52,355 nucleotides of DNA from Candidatus Manganitrophaceae bacterium (GTDB lineage: Bacteria > Nitrospirota > Nitrospiria > SBBL01 > JAADHI01), in assembly GCA_012960925.1 (NCBI GenBank), contig DUAG01000078.1, positions 1-52,355 of the forward strand. Reading direction: 5' to 3'. This document shows, piece by piece, positions 18,301 to 27,322 of this stretch (within the stretch, counting starts at the first letter, position 1; every line of letters begins with the position of its first letter). The notes under the pieces were generated by a model that saw nothing but the letters and a program-made list of their open reading frames with translations, had not been told where the DNA came from and searched no databases. A program made the position numbers and the translations under genes.

Positions 18301-19329
18301 ATGGCATGGGAGCCGAGAAAGCCTGAAGGGGAAAGTGGCGATCCCTTCGTAAAATTGATGAAGGACCTCCAGAAGCTGGGGGCCGGAGGCCCTATTAACT
18401 TTAAGGGCTTGAAGCCGATCATTGGGATCCTCGTTGTACTCTTCTTATTATGGAAAGGGTTCTACATTGTCGCGCCGGACGAACAGGGGGTTGTCCTCCG
18501 TTTCGGGGAGCTTGTCCGGACAGCCGAGCCCGGCCCCCATCTCAAAATTCCTTTTGTAGAGACCGTTCTTCTTCCCAAGGTGACAAAACTCCATCGTATC
18601 GAGATCGGGTTCCGCACCACCCGCGGTGGGTCCCAGACCGTCCCGAGAGAGGCCTTGATGGTGACCGGTGATGAGAACATTGTCGCGGTTGAATTGATCG
18701 TGCAGTTCCGTATCCTGGACGCCGAGGACTTCCTCTTCAACGTCGCCGATATCGGGCCAACCATCAAAAAAGTGGCCGAGGCCTCTATCCGGCAGATCAT
18801 CGGCCAAAGCCAGATCGATGAGGCCCTGACGGTCGGGAAGGCCAGGATTCAGCAGGACACCCAGATTGTGCTTCAACGGATACTGGATGAGTACGAGGCG
18901 GGGGTTCAGATCACGGCCGTCCAGTTACAGGATGTCGATCCGCCCGGTGCGGTTGAGGCCTCTTTTAAGGACGTGGCGAGTGCCAAGGAGGACAAGGAAA
19001 AGTTAATCAACGAGTCCCATGGTTATCGCAATGACATCATCCCAAGGGCCAAGGGGGAGGCGGCACAGGTCATCAATGAGGCACAGGCCTATTCCGAAGC
19101 ACGGGTTCGACGGGCTGAGGGAGAGGCGGATCGTTTTTTACAGACCTTGAAGGAATATCGTCAGGCGAAGGGGATCATTCGGAAGCGGATCTACATTGAG
19201 ACGATGGAGGAGGTTCTGTCTAATATTGAGAAAATCATCATTGACGACAGCCTGGGTGGAAAAGTGCTTCCTTTGCTCCCTCTCGGAAAAGCGGGACTTG
19301 GAGAAATGAGCGGGAGGGGAAGGCGATGA
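18301..19329 (+). CDS. hflK: HflK, FtsH-modulating SPFH protein
   Basis: The larger subunit of the HflKC complex, which surrounds and regulates the FtsH protease at the inner membrane. 342 residues: a short Gly-containing cytoplasmic N-terminus, a membrane helix (LKPIIGILVVLFLLWKGFYIV), then the SPFH domain beginning APDEQGVVLRFGELVRTAEPGPHLKIPF. A long helical region follows with the conserved INESHGYRNDIIPRAKGEAAQVINEAQAY. GAGGAAG precedes the ATG. The stop overlaps the hflC start by 4 bp (ATGA). FtsH itself is not in the window. Confidence 0.95.
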   Translation: MAWEPRKPEGESGDPFVKLMKDLQKLGAGGPINFKGLKPIIGILVVLFLLWKGFYIVAPDEQGVVLRFGELVRTAEPGPHLKIPFVETVLLPKVTKLHRIEIGFRTTRGGSQTVPREALMVTGDENIVAVELIVQFRILDAEDFLFNVADIGPTIKKVAEASIRQIIGQSQIDEALTVGKARIQQDTQIVLQRILDEYEAGVQITAVQLQDVDPPGAVEASFKDVASAKEDKEKLINESHGYRNDIIPRAKGEAAQVINEAQAYSEARVRRAEGEADRFLQTLKEYRQAKGIIRKRIYIETMEEVLSNIEKIIIDDSLGGKVLPLLPLGKAGLGEMSGRGRR

Positions 19330-20192
19330 AAAAGAAAGACCTCATGGGCATTGCCGTTCTGGCCTTCTTTGTCCTGCTGATGATCGGGGTCTCCCCTTTC
19401 TTTGTGGTGGATATCGTCCAGACGGCGATCGTCGTTCAACTGGGAAAACCGGTCCGAACCATTACCGAACCGGGCTTGAAGTTCAAGATCCCTTTTATCC
19501 AGGAGGTGATCAAATTTGACAAGCGTCTCCTTGACTATGACTCAGAGCCGCAGGATGTGGTGACCCGGGACAAGAAGACCCTGGTGATCGACAACTTTGC
19601 GAAGTGGCGGATCGTCGATCCCCTGAAGTTCTATGAAGCCTTCCGGACACAACGCGCGGCACGCTCCCGTCTGGACGACATCATTTATTCTGAACTGCGT
19701 GTCGATCTGGGGCAGCACGATCTCTCAGAGATCATTTCTCAAAACCGCTCGGAAATTATGGCCACGGTGACCCGCCTGACAAATGAGAAGGCCCTGGTCT
19801 ATGGAATTGAGATTGTGGATGTCCGGATCAAGCGGGCCGATCTTCCGGAGCAGAACGAAAAGGCGGTCTTTACCCGGATGCAGGCAGAGCGGGGAAGAGA
19901 GGCAAAGCGCTATCGCTCCGAAGGGGCCGAACAGGCCCAGAAGGTTCGCTCAGAGGCCGAGAAAGAGAAAGAGATTCTCCTTGCCGAGGCCTACAAGACA
20001 CAGCAGGAGTTGATGGGGAAGGGCGACGCTGAGGCCTTCCGGATCTACGCGGAGGCCTATGGTCAGGATGTGAAGTTCTTTGAATTCATCCGGTCGATGG
20101 ATGCCTATAAAAAGGTATTCAAGGATGGGAAGTCCATGATCGTCCTCAGCCCGGACTCGGAGTTCTTCAAGCACCTAGAAGGTGTGAAGTAA
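19326..20192 (+). CDS. hflC: HflC, FtsH-modulating SPFH protein
   Basis: The partner of HflK, 288 residues. An N-terminal membrane helix (LMGIAVLAFFVLLMIGVSPFFVV) is followed by the SPFH domain (QTAIVVQLGKPVRTITEPGLKFKIPFIQEV) and the family phrase RMQAERGREAKRYRSEGAEQAQKVRSEAEKE within the coiled-coil region. It overlaps hflK by 4 bp and is followed 9 bp later by the DUF4202 gene, so all three are probably one transcript. Confidence 0.95.
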   Translation: MKKKDLMGIAVLAFFVLLMIGVSPFFVVDIVQTAIVVQLGKPVRTITEPGLKFKIPFIQEVIKFDKRLLDYDSEPQDVVTRDKKTLVIDNFAKWRIVDPLKFYEAFRTQRAARSRLDDIIYSELRVDLGQHDLSEIISQNRSEIMATVTRLTNEKALVYGIEIVDVRIKRADLPEQNEKAVFTRMQAERGREAKRYRSEGAEQAQKVRSEAEKEKEILLAEAYKTQQELMGKGDAEAFRIYAEAYGQDVKFFEFIRSMDAYKKVFKDGKSMIVLSPDSEFFKHLEGVK

Positions 20193-20201
20193 GGCTCTGC
20201 C

Positions 20202-20807
20202 ATGACGGTTCAATTGAATCGGTTCCGCAAGGCCGTCGCGCAGTTTGATGCCGTCAATTGTGAAGATCCTAACCAGGAATCCTACCAGGGAAAGACCTTT
20301 CCAAAAGAATTACTCTACGCACAACGGATGACCGCCTGCCTGGCCCAGCTTGCCCCTGACGCATCGGAGGCCCTTCGCCTCGCCGCAAGATCCCAGCACA
20401 TTGCCCGCTGGGAAATCCCCCGAAGCAACTACCCCTTGGACCGGCTCGGCTATCAAAAATGGCGGACAACCCTGAACCGTTTTCACGCGGAAAAGGCAGG
20501 TGAAATCCTTAGCATACTTGAATACAACGATGAAACAATCTCACGCGTCCAGGGCTTTCTTCTCAAAAAACATCTCAAGAGTGATCCTGAGATGCAGCTT
20601 CTGGAGGATGTGATCTGCCTGGTCTTCCTGGAAAGTTATTTCTCCGATTTTTCAAAGAAGCATGAGGAGAATAAGATGATCGAGATTGTTCAAAAAACCT
20701 GGAAGAAAATGTCCGCCCGTGGTCATGAAGCCGCGCTTCAGTTGGACCTGCGACCCGAGGATCTTGCCCTTATCAGGAAGGCGCTTTCGCAGAGCCTTTC
20801 AAGATAG
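20202..20807 (+). CDS. DUF4202 family protein
   Basis: A 201-residue cytoplasmic protein matching the DUF4202 family: DAVNCEDPNQESYQGKTFPKELLYAQRMTACL near the start, then LRLAARSQHIARWEIPRSNYPLDRLGYQKWR. The spaced His residues and the later LEDVICLVFLESYFSDF give an HD-like helical look, so a metal-dependent hydrolase is conceivable, but no function is established. It lies 9 bp after hflC and is likely cotranscribed with it. Confidence 0.85.
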   Translation: MTVQLNRFRKAVAQFDAVNCEDPNQESYQGKTFPKELLYAQRMTACLAQLAPDASEALRLAARSQHIARWEIPRSNYPLDRLGYQKWRTTLNRFHAEKAGEILSILEYNDETISRVQGFLLKKHLKSDPEMQLLEDVICLVFLESYFSDFSKKHEENKMIEIVQKTWKKMSARGHEAALQLDLRPEDLALIRKALSQSLSR

Positions 20808-21120
20808 GTTCCTGTTTGAGCATGTAATCAGGTTTTTCAAAGAAGCAGACTTCATCTTGACAATTTCCAGGGACAAGGTTATATTGCGAGGCTTGATAGG
20901 CGCTCTAGATGATATAGGGATTCACTCTCATTATCGTTAATGTCTCAAGGATGGGCCTTGAAAAACGGGTTTATTTCATGGTGAGCGCAAACCTCCCTCT
21001 TCTTGGGCAGGGTTTGGCGAGCGGATAAAAATAAAGAGGATCGTCCTCGAGTTGGAGAGTTCTTGCCGCTCTGTGGCAGGTTTCTTCAAATTTAAATATC
21101 TTTTAAAGGGAGGAACAATA
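20808..21120. other. Leader region of the cupredoxin gene
   Basis: No gene is supported in this 313 bp. It contains a strong promoter at 20857-20885, which leaves about 230 bases of untranslated leader before the cupredoxin GTG. A small CAAGG-loop-CCTTG hairpin lies near 20945-20959. The leader is long enough to hold regulation, but no known riboswitch pattern was recognised. Confidence 0.45.
20857..20885 (+). promoter_or_regulatory. Strong sigma-70 promoter upstream of cupredoxin
   Basis: A perfect TTGACA (20857-20862) and TATATT (20880-20885) are 17 bp apart, on the strand of the cupredoxin gene, with no competing gene between. Confidence 0.6.
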
Positions 21121-21579
21121 GTGCGTAAAGTTATAGAAAGAGTACTTCTTCTGTCCATTTTTTTGATTTTCACATCAGTGGTTGCCCAGGCGGCGACGAT
21201 CAAGGTGGCGATGCTGAACACGGGTACCGATGGCACGTCTCAGATGGTTTTTGAGCCGGCCTTTATCGAAGCCAAGGTGGGAGACACGATCGAATTTGTT
21301 GTCACCGACGTCCTCCATCAGCCTGTCTCTGTTTCTGTCCCTGAAGGCCAGGCAACATGGCATGTAGAGCCCAGTGAGGGTGTCACGGTGAAGATCACGA
21401 AGGACGGGGTCTTCTTCTTCAAATGTGAAACACATGCCATTCTGGGCATGTCCGGGATCATTCAGGTGGGTAGTTCGAAGGCGAACCTTGATGCAGCAAC
21501 AGAAGCTGTCGAGGAATACGTTGAAGGGCTGGCCATGAATGCGGACCGCATTGAGGGTTTGCTGGCAAAGGTAAAGTAG
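21121..21579 (+). CDS. Pseudoazurin-like periplasmic cupredoxin
   Basis: A type 1 copper electron carrier, 152 residues from the GTG at 21121, which has GGGAGG at good distance and opens directly into a signal peptide (IERVLLLSIFLIFTSVVAQA). The frame extends 23 codons upstream without a ribosome site. Copper ligands are visible: His in VLHQPVS, and C-X2-H-X4-M in FFKCETHAILGMSGII, the same spacing as pseudoazurin. The C-terminal helices (LDAATEAVEEYVEGLAMNADRI) also fit pseudoazurin. It is probably a soluble electron donor, for instance to a copper or heme reductase. The gene is alone and ends in a bidirectional terminator. Confidence 0.88.
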   Translation: MRKVIERVLLLSIFLIFTSVVAQAATIKVAMLNTGTDGTSQMVFEPAFIEAKVGDTIEFVVTDVLHQPVSVSVPEGQATWHVEPSEGVTVKITKDGVFFFKCETHAILGMSGIIQVGSSKANLDAATEAVEEYVEGLAMNADRIEGLLAKVK

Positions 21580-21604
21580 GGTTTTTTCCCTTCCTGAACG
21601 TCAT

Positions 21605-21635
21605 AAAATAGGGTGAGCGATGCTCACCCTATTTT
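21605..21635. terminator. Bidirectional intrinsic terminator
   Basis: A perfect 14 bp stem (AAAATAGGGTGAGC / GCTCACCCTATTTT) with loop GAT lies between the convergent cupredoxin and ferritin-like genes. The A and T ends of the stem give a T-rich tail on both strands. Confidence 0.9.
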
Positions 21636-21648
21636 ATTTTCCGCAAGC

Positions 21649-22110
21649 TTAAGCCTGTTTCAGGCGGACCTCTTTAATCGCATCGGAAACCTGAAGGGAG
21701 AGTTTGCCTAAGATTTTCTTGAGTCCCAACTGGTGGTTATATTCCTCAAGGGTCATATCTTCCAGCATCACACGAAAAGGTACATTGTCTTCAGCCATCT
21801 CGACCCCCTGGGTGTAAGTTGCAAGGGCGGCTGTCTCTATTTCGAGTCCAAATTCCAGCATCTCCGTCAGGTCCGTCGTCTGCTTGATCGGGGCGGGTTC
21901 GACGGTTGGAATCCCCCCCAATCCGACAACATATATTCCCAGTTTCCGGGCATGACTAAAACTGTCGTTGCTCATGTCTCCAAAGAAACCGGAGTGGACT
22001 TCCCGGTAGGTTCCCTGAAGGAGTACACTGTTTTGAGAATATTGAATGGCGCCGCCATATTCCAGGCTGATCGCGCTGTTGAGAAGACTGATCATCGCTT
22101 GCGAATCCAT
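21649..22110 (-). CDS. Ferritin-like (bacterioferritin/Dps-type) di-iron protein
   Basis: A four-helix ferritin-like protein of 153 residues from the start at 22110, chosen because GAGGAGG lies 8 bases upstream; the longer frame adds 17 codons. Probable metal ligands are spaced as in bacterioferritins: E in SLEYGGAIQYSQN, H in DSFSHARKLG, E in LEIETAALATY and the EEYNHQLGLKK motif. It could store iron or oxidise it, or be a small demethoxyubiquinone-like di-iron enzyme; the sequence alone does not decide. It is monocistronic and convergent with the cupredoxin. Confidence 0.75.
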   Translation of the reverse strand: MDSQAMISLLNSAISLEYGGAIQYSQNSVLLQGTYREVHSGFFGDMSNDSFSHARKLGIYVVGLGGIPTVEPAPIKQTTDLTEMLEFGLEIETAALATYTQGVEMAEDNVPFRVMLEDMTLEEYNHQLGLKKILGKLSLQVSDAIKEVRLKQA

Positions 22111-22375
22111 GGGAAATTCCTCCTCATTTTTGAGTGACAAAATTCTAATGCAAGAGTCCACCTATAAAGGTCAGTATACAAGCTCAGGATGAGGCAATCA
22201 AGGACAATGTTTTTCTATCCTGTTGATTTCATTGGGCGATATTGATTTTGACAATTGATATCGAGACCGGGACGAGATCCAGGTGAGAATAGAAATCACT
22301 CTCTTCGGAGAACCTTTTTTTGACGATGAAAAGTGATCGTAATCCGAGGAAATATTATTGGCAGGCCCGTTTTTA

Positions 22376-22632
22376 GGAAAGCTCTGATTAAGTCTGTGTT
22401 GAATTTTTCGGGAGCTAAAATGTCTCGATTCAAGGCGAAAATCGCAGGGAATAGCCAGCTATTTGGAAGAACCACGCCCGGAAGGCGAGGATTCTACGAC
22501 ACGAAACGAAAAAGGTCTTTATTTTTATTCGCTCGCTAACTCCGTACGCTTGCTATGCGTGTCAAGATTTGAAACGCAGAAGCGTGACATAAGGGCCCTG
22601 AAAAAACAATTCATGACTTGATCAGAGCTTCC
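22376..22632. mobile_element. MITE copy A2 (IS5-like ends), 257 bp
   Basis: The second copy of the element at 2275-2549, in the same orientation. The left end is GGAAAGCTCTGATTAAGTC and the right end reverse complement GGAAGCTCTGATCAAGTC, with the same internal start ATGTCTCGATTCAAGGCGAA and a shared segment CTCGCTAACTCCGTACGCTTG. The flanking tetramers (TTTA and CTAG) do not match fully, so the duplication is degraded or the left edge is one base off. The right-hand CTAG contains the TAG stop of the ABC ATPase gene, the same position relative to a gene as copy A1. Confidence 0.85.
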
Positions 22633-23340
22633 CTAGTAAATAAACGGTGTCCGAAGGCTCTTCTTCGGTAGGACAGTATTGTCGATAAGACCATCACAAA
22701 GCCGAATAATTCGCGTCGCATAGGCCGCGATGTATTCTTCGTGCGTGACCAGAATGATGGTGTTGCCCTGTTCGTAGAGTGTGTTGAACAATCCCATGAT
22801 TTCAGTGCCTGTTTTGCTGTCGAGGTTCCCTGTCGGTTCATCCGCAAGAATGAGGGAGGGCTTTGTGACCAGGGCCCTTGCGATTGCAACACGTTGTTTT
22901 TGCCCACCCGATAACTCATTGGGTCGATGTGTCATTCGGTCACCCAGGCCAACCTTTTCCAGGACCTGTCTCGCCATCTTTCCCCGAAGTGAGGAGGGAA
23001 TGCCGAGGTATATCAGGGGCAACTCGACATTTTGGAGGGCAGTCACACGGGGAAGGAGATTAAAGGACTGAAACACAAAGCCGATATGCTTGTTTCTAAT
23101 TTCCGATAATTGGTTGTCACTCAGGCTTTTTACATCCTTATCTCCGAAATGGTATTTCCCCGAAGAAGGGGTATCCAGACATCCTAGAATATTCATCAAT
23201 GTTGATTTTCCAGAGCCGGATGGGCCCATCACCGCGAGATATTCATTGGTCTTTATGGACAGGTTAATATCATGCAAGACCGGAATTTCCTCCGATCCCA
23301 TCCGATAAGACTTAACGACATCTTGCATTTCAATCAGCAT
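22633..23340 (-). CDS. ABC exporter ATP-binding subunit (MacB/LolD type)
   Basis: A 235-residue ATPase of the MacB/LolD class. Walker A is [15 protein letters not shown], the Q-loop is in [25 protein letters not shown], the signature is [16 protein letters not shown], and Walker [18 protein letters not shown]; the switch His is in ILVTHEEY. It is the last gene of a three-gene unit (adaptor, permease, ATPase) on the minus strand, 29 bp after the permease. Its stop codon abuts MITE copy A2, so the original 3' flank is lost. Confidence 0.93.
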   Translation of the reverse strand: MLIEMQDVVKSYRMGSEEIPVLHDINLSIKTNEYLAVMGPSGSGKSTLMNILGCLDTPSSGKYHFGDKDVKSLSDNQLSEIRNKHIGFVFQSFNLLPRVTALQNVELPLIYLGIPSSLRGKMARQVLEKVGLGDRMTHRPNELSGGQKQRVAIARALVTKPSLILADEPTGNLDSKTGTEIMGLFNTLYEQGNTIILVTHEEYIAAYATRIIRLCDGLIDNTVLPKKSLRTPFIY

Positions 23341-23369
23341 GTCTACCCTACCTGTCCCCGGCCTTTCAT

Positions 23370-24569
23370 CTATTCATATCGAAGCGCGTCAATGACATTC
23401 TTGTTGGCGGCCCGAAGTGCCGGATAGATTCCCGCCACCGTACCGATCCCCGCACAGATTATAAAACTGTAAGCAATCCATTCCATCGGCAGGATCATCC
23501 CCTCTCCAATTCTGTATTGGTTGAAGGCGATTCCACCCACAATTCCCAATAGCCCTCCGAGGAGGCCCAGGATGATGGATTCGGTCATGAATTGAGTGAG
23601 GATGTGAATCTTCTTGGCGCCAATTGCACGTCGTGTCCCGATCTCGCGAATACGCTCGGTCACAGAGATCAGCATGACATTGGCAATCCCAATCCCGCCG
23701 ACAACAAGTGAGACGAGGGCAATTACCATAATAAACTGACCGAGTTCTTTGTTCGCGTCTTTAATCGTTGCAAGGAAGAAATCCTGCCGTCTGACCCTGA
23801 AATCATTCTCGTGCTCCGGATGGATCCGGTGATTTCGTCGAAGGGTTGTTTCGATCTCAAAAAGGGCTTCATCGTAATCGTCGGCTGAACGAATCTGAGC
23901 GAGAATGCTCGCGACATGTTTTGTGCCAAACAGGCGCTGCTGCGCCGTCGTCAGTGGGATAAAGATCTGATCGTCGGGGCTTCTCCAGCTTTCCCCCTTG
24001 GCTTTCAACGTGCCGACAACCCGATAGCGCTTCCCCGTGATCAGGATAGTTTCGCCGACAGGAGACCGGTCCCCAAATAATTTTTCGTGAACGGTGGCCC
24101 CCAAGACACTCACACGCGATCGTCGATTGAGTTCGTCCTGATTAAAAAAGCGACCTTCGATAAGATGCTCATTATTAACGGATTCATATTCGGGTGTTGT
24201 GCCGGTAATCCGTGTATTCCAATTTTTGTCTCTGAACTGCACCCCTTTGGAGCCAGAATAAAGGGGTACGGTGGCGGTGATGACTTCCGAATGATCGGCC
24301 AGCTCTTTTGCTTCTTCCCACTTCAAACTGACGACACTTGTGTCCGTGCGAACCCCTCGCCTTCTGGAATAGTTGGGACGGATCTGCAGGACATTTGAGC
24401 CCAATCCCGCCAAACGTTTATTGATTCTCCTCTGGGTTACTTCTCCGAGTGCAACCACGTGGAGCACTGCGGCAATACCAACCGCCATGCCTGTGAGGAT
24501 CAGGATAGATCGCAGGGGGTTTGCCTTAAGGGTCTGCAATGCCAGAAGGATATTTTCAAACAGAATCAT
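23370..24569 (-). CDS. ABC exporter permease (MacB-type)
   Basis: A 399-residue permease with the MacB/FtsX layout: an N-terminal helix ([25 protein letters not shown]), a large periplasmic MacB_PCD domain (about residues 40-240), then three helices at the C-terminus ([45 protein letters not shown], then [14 protein letters not shown]). The conserved cytoplasmic phrase [14 protein letters not shown] is present. It works with the ATPase and adaptor in this operon, probably moving lipid-linked molecules, peptides or drugs across the envelope; the substrate is unknown. No outer-membrane TolC gene is adjacent. Confidence 0.92.
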   Translation of the reverse strand: MILFENILLALQTLKANPLRSILILTGMAVGIAAVLHVVALGEVTQRRINKRLAGLGSNVLQIRPNYSRRRGVRTDTSVVSLKWEEAKELADHSEVITATVPLYSGSKGVQFRDKNWNTRITGTTPEYESVNNEHLIEGRFFNQDELNRRSRVSVLGATVHEKLFGDRSPVGETILITGKRYRVVGTLKAKGESWRSPDDQIFIPLTTAQQRLFGTKHVASILAQIRSADDYDEALFEIETTLRRNHRIHPEHENDFRVRRQDFFLATIKDANKELGQFIMVIALVSLVVGGIGIANVMLISVTERIREIGTRRAIGAKKIHILTQFMTESIILGLLGGLLGIVGGIAFNQYRIGEGMILPMEWIAYSFIICAGIGTVAGIYPALRAANKNVIDALRYE

Positions 24570-24572
24570 CTC

Positions 24573-25775
24573 TTATTTCTTCTTCCTCACGCCGAAACCC
24601 CGGCTTCTCTTGATTCTTTCTTCAAGCCGCTTGTTTGCGGCGTTTAATCTGGATGTCATCGGGATGCCGAGGATATCTCCTTCCGAAAGTCCGGAAAGAA
24701 TCTCGGCCTCCTTAAAATCAGAGAGACCGACCGATATGGTGCGAGATATAAAGACATTGCCCTGTTTTAAGTGAACCACGCGTTCATCCGGCGCGGCATC
24801 CGCGCCCTGGATTTTTTTGAACGCAGTCACAGGGGCCAGAAGAATATTGTCCTTTTTGAAAAGAGTCAGTTCCATTTCGGCATTCATTCCGGATTTTAAT
24901 TTACGATCCGCATTTTCCACCTTGACGACGATATTAAACCGGGTCACACTCTTCTCGTCAGGGTCTGCTTCCGGCGCGATACGGACGACCTCACCCAGAA
25001 ACTTGAGCTGGGGATAAGCTTCCGCGACGATGGTGGCGGACTGCCCTATTTCCATCTTCCCGATGTCAATTTCGTTAATCCCTGCTTCAATGTACACAGA
25101 AACCATGGCGGCGATATCGACAATCGGGTTTCCGCCATCCGCGCCGCTGACGCCGGAGGCAATAATTTGGCCCTCTTCCACATATTTTTGCAGGATAATC
25201 CCCGAAATGGGGGCACGAACAATCGATTCGGCCAGCGTTTCCTTGGCGGTGTCAAATTTGGTCAAGGCCTGAATGACCTTTCCCTTGACCACCGCCAGCT
25301 TCAGCCCGGTCTCGTCCCGTTCTTCCTCTGAAATGATCTTCCTCTTGTAGAGCGTGTTTCGACGGGTGAACATGCGTTTTGCCTGCTTCAGTTCCGCCCT
25401 GGCGATATCGAGGTCTGCCCGGGCCTGCGCAACCGCTGACTTTTCATCCCGCTGATCTAGCTTCGCGATGAGGTCTCCCTTGCGGACAAAATCGCCGGCT
25501 TCCACGGGCAGCTTTATGATCCGGCCGCCGGCCTTCGATTTTAACTCAATCCGGTTGATCGGTATCACGGTTCCATCGGCCGTCACCACTTCTTCAAAAG
25601 TACCCAGTTCAACCCGGACCTCTTTATACCTTTGGGCATCCCCTTCGGAACTGCTTCCTTTTGGGCTTATCCCCAGGAAATTGATTCCAATTTTGTCTGC
25701 CCCATAGTGATTGATCCCAACAATCGCAATCGTAAAAAAGGGAACCACAAGAAGTATTTTTTTAAAGAAAGACAT
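24573..25775 (-). CDS. Periplasmic adaptor (membrane fusion protein, MacA-type)
   Basis: A 400-residue HlyD/MacA-type adaptor with an N-terminal membrane anchor (FFKKILLVVPFFTIAIVGINHYG). The lipoyl half-motif is GRIIKLPVEAGDFVRKGDLIAKLD, then a long alpha-helical hairpin (VAQARADLDIARAELKQAKRMF...EERDETGLKLA), the second lipoyl half (IVRAPISGIILQKYVEEGQII) and beta-barrel domains. It is the first gene of the operon and is separated from the permease by 3 bp. It would link the inner-membrane ABC pump to an outer-membrane channel. Confidence 0.92.
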   Translation of the reverse strand: MSFFKKILLVVPFFTIAIVGINHYGADKIGINFLGISPKGSSSEGDAQRYKEVRVELGTFEEVVTADGTVIPINRIELKSKAGGRIIKLPVEAGDFVRKGDLIAKLDQRDEKSAVAQARADLDIARAELKQAKRMFTRRNTLYKRKIISEEERDETGLKLAVVKGKVIQALTKFDTAKETLAESIVRAPISGIILQKYVEEGQIIASGVSGADGGNPIVDIAAMVSVYIEAGINEIDIGKMEIGQSATIVAEAYPQLKFLGEVVRIAPEADPDEKSVTRFNIVVKVENADRKLKSGMNAEMELTLFKKDNILLAPVTAFKKIQGADAAPDERVVHLKQGNVFISRTISVGLSDFKEAEILSGLSEGDILGIPMTSRLNAANKRLEERIKRSRGFGVRKKK

Positions 25776-26685
25776 TTTTACTACCGTAATGGGTTGATGG
25801 TTCTGTATCCGCGAAACTATACCACAGCATAATGGATTGTAGCCGTAAGGGTCAAGCGTGGGGCCAAGGATGGTGATTGGATCTGAGGGGCTCTCGATGT
25901 CGGGTTTATTTCAGGGGGATCGAAACCTGTTGACAGATCCCCAGTGTGACCTCTGGGATATCTTTTGATCAACGCTTATCGATTCCAATATAGTTCTAAT
26001 CTTAGTTTCCTCTGGTTCTCATTAATAAGACTGATATTCCAAAGCTGGTCATTGTGAGCATCAAGGGTATCTCCGTTAAGGGCCAAGACCGATCTTGCAA
26101 GAATGGGGATCTCCGAATCAATCAGGAAAATTGACGAAAAGTTAGGACTTTCTAGTTTTATGGAAATAATAGCAGCCTAAATTCAGTCAAATTTTGTAAC
26201 TGTTTGTAAAAATCTATTTTTATTACGACTTTCGTTAGGCTTAGTATTATCCGGCCCAACAGGGTGATGGGGAACGATCTGCTTTTGAAAAGTTTAAAAA
26301 GGTTCTATTATTGTATTAAATCAATGAGTTAAAAAGATGGCAGGGAATGTGCTTTGTATGAATTTTTACAATCACCTTCCCTGCGAGAGGGGCCTTGACG
26401 GATTCATTGACTCGAGGTGGGGAATGGGGTACGAAGCAAAAAACCTCTCAAACCACTATTAAACCTTTCTGTAATGGAAACTGTAATGAAGAAGTTCTTG
26501 AATGCATTGGTTCTGTCGTTCGTTGTTTTTGCTTTTCTCTCAAAAAAGCAATCTTCGTCTTATCAGTTCAGTTAAAAGAGATCAATCCCTCAAAAGAGGG
26601 GGCACCTAGACACGTGTTGGGTTCTTCCTTGACAGATAAATCGCAGAGGATGTACCTTTAATGATAGGGAAAAGGAGGAATCGAA
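25776..26685. other. 910 bp gene-free divergent region
   Basis: This lies between the minus-strand exporter operon and the plus-strand Slp gene. It is AT-rich in the middle and has no convincing gene. Visible structures are an inverted repeat GGGGATC/GATCCCC near 25917-25945, and a perfect 8 bp inverted repeat GCAGGGAA (26340-26347) / TTCCCTGC (26377-26384). A TTGACA at 26629-26634 stands before slp without a good -10. A 30-codon frame near 26485 begins with a signal-peptide-like run (MKKFLNALVLSFVVFAFLS) but stops soon after; it may be a remnant. Confidence 0.45.
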
Positions 26686-27246
26686 ATGGTTCCGAAAAAA
26701 TATCGGCAATGCGGTTTTCTTGCCCTTGTGGCAGTTGTGACACTGTCCGGGTGCGCGTATGGAACACGTGCGATCTCGGAGGATCTCAAGGTACAGATCA
26801 CACCCGGGGTGACGTTTCGGGAGGTGATCCGCGACCCTGGATTATCGATCGGGAAAAGAGTTCTTTGGGGAGGGACCATTGTCAGGACGACAGTTACCGA
26901 AAGGGGGACCATCCTGGAGATTCTTCAAAAGCCGCTCGATCACAGAGACCGTCCCCTGCGGACGGATGAGAGTGAGGGCCGTTTTTTGATCGAACGCATT
27001 AACGCCTTCCTCGATCCGGCCATTTACAAAGAAGGACGAGAGGTTACCGTCATCGGCGAAATCACGGAGGAACGACGGCTTCCACTCGGAGAGATGGTTT
27101 ACGCCTATCCCTACTTGGTCTCCTCCCATATTCACCTCTGGAGGAAGCGACCTTTTCCCGATGAGCGTTATGCGGGACCCCCTTACCCCTATCCTTACTT
27201 CTACCCCTACTGGTTCACCTCTTTTGGCATCCATCGACACTTTTGA
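26686..27246 (+). CDS. Slp-family outer-membrane lipoprotein
   Basis: A 186-residue lipoprotein of the Slp (starvation/stress-inducible) family. The signal peptide ends in a lipobox (VVTLSGC, Cys about residue 23). The family region runs from TPGVTFREVIRDPGLSIGKRVLWGGTIVRTTVTERGT through REVTVIGEITEERRLPLGEMVYAYPYLVSSHIHLW. A Pro/Tyr-rich tail (AGPPYPYPYFYPYWF) follows, of a sort common in these proteins. AAGGAGG precedes the ATG. It stands alone, and the GC-rich hairpin repeat just downstream probably terminates it. Confidence 0.88.
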   Translation: MVPKKYRQCGFLALVAVVTLSGCAYGTRAISEDLKVQITPGVTFREVIRDPGLSIGKRVLWGGTIVRTTVTERGTILEILQKPLDHRDRPLRTDESEGRFLIERINAFLDPAIYKEGREVTVIGEITEERRLPLGEMVYAYPYLVSSHIHLWRKRPFPDERYAGPPYPYPYFYPYWFTSFGIHRHF

Positions 27247-27257
27247 GCACGCATAGA

Positions 27258-27293
27258 GAGCGTAATCCTCGCCCCTCTGGGGCGGGGTTCTTC
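27258..27293. repeat. GC-rich hairpin repeat, copy C2 (terminator-like)
   Basis: GAGCGTAATCC leads into a 9 bp stem CCTCGCCCC / GGGGCGGGG with loop TCT, followed by TTCTTCGATCTTTT. The same 36 bp sequence recurs at 35810-35844 and, diverged, at 9967-10002. It lies between the convergent Slp and 27323-28000 genes and probably acts as a terminator. Confidence 0.75.
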
Positions 27294-27322
27294 GATCTTT
27301 TCAAGAGACATTCACCCCCTCG

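Noticed and set aside
26395..26661. Plus-strand frame of 88 codons and a 30-codon signal-peptide-like frame near 26485
   Set aside because: No ribosome site worth trusting and no recognisable continuation after the hydrophobic run; possibly a remnant.
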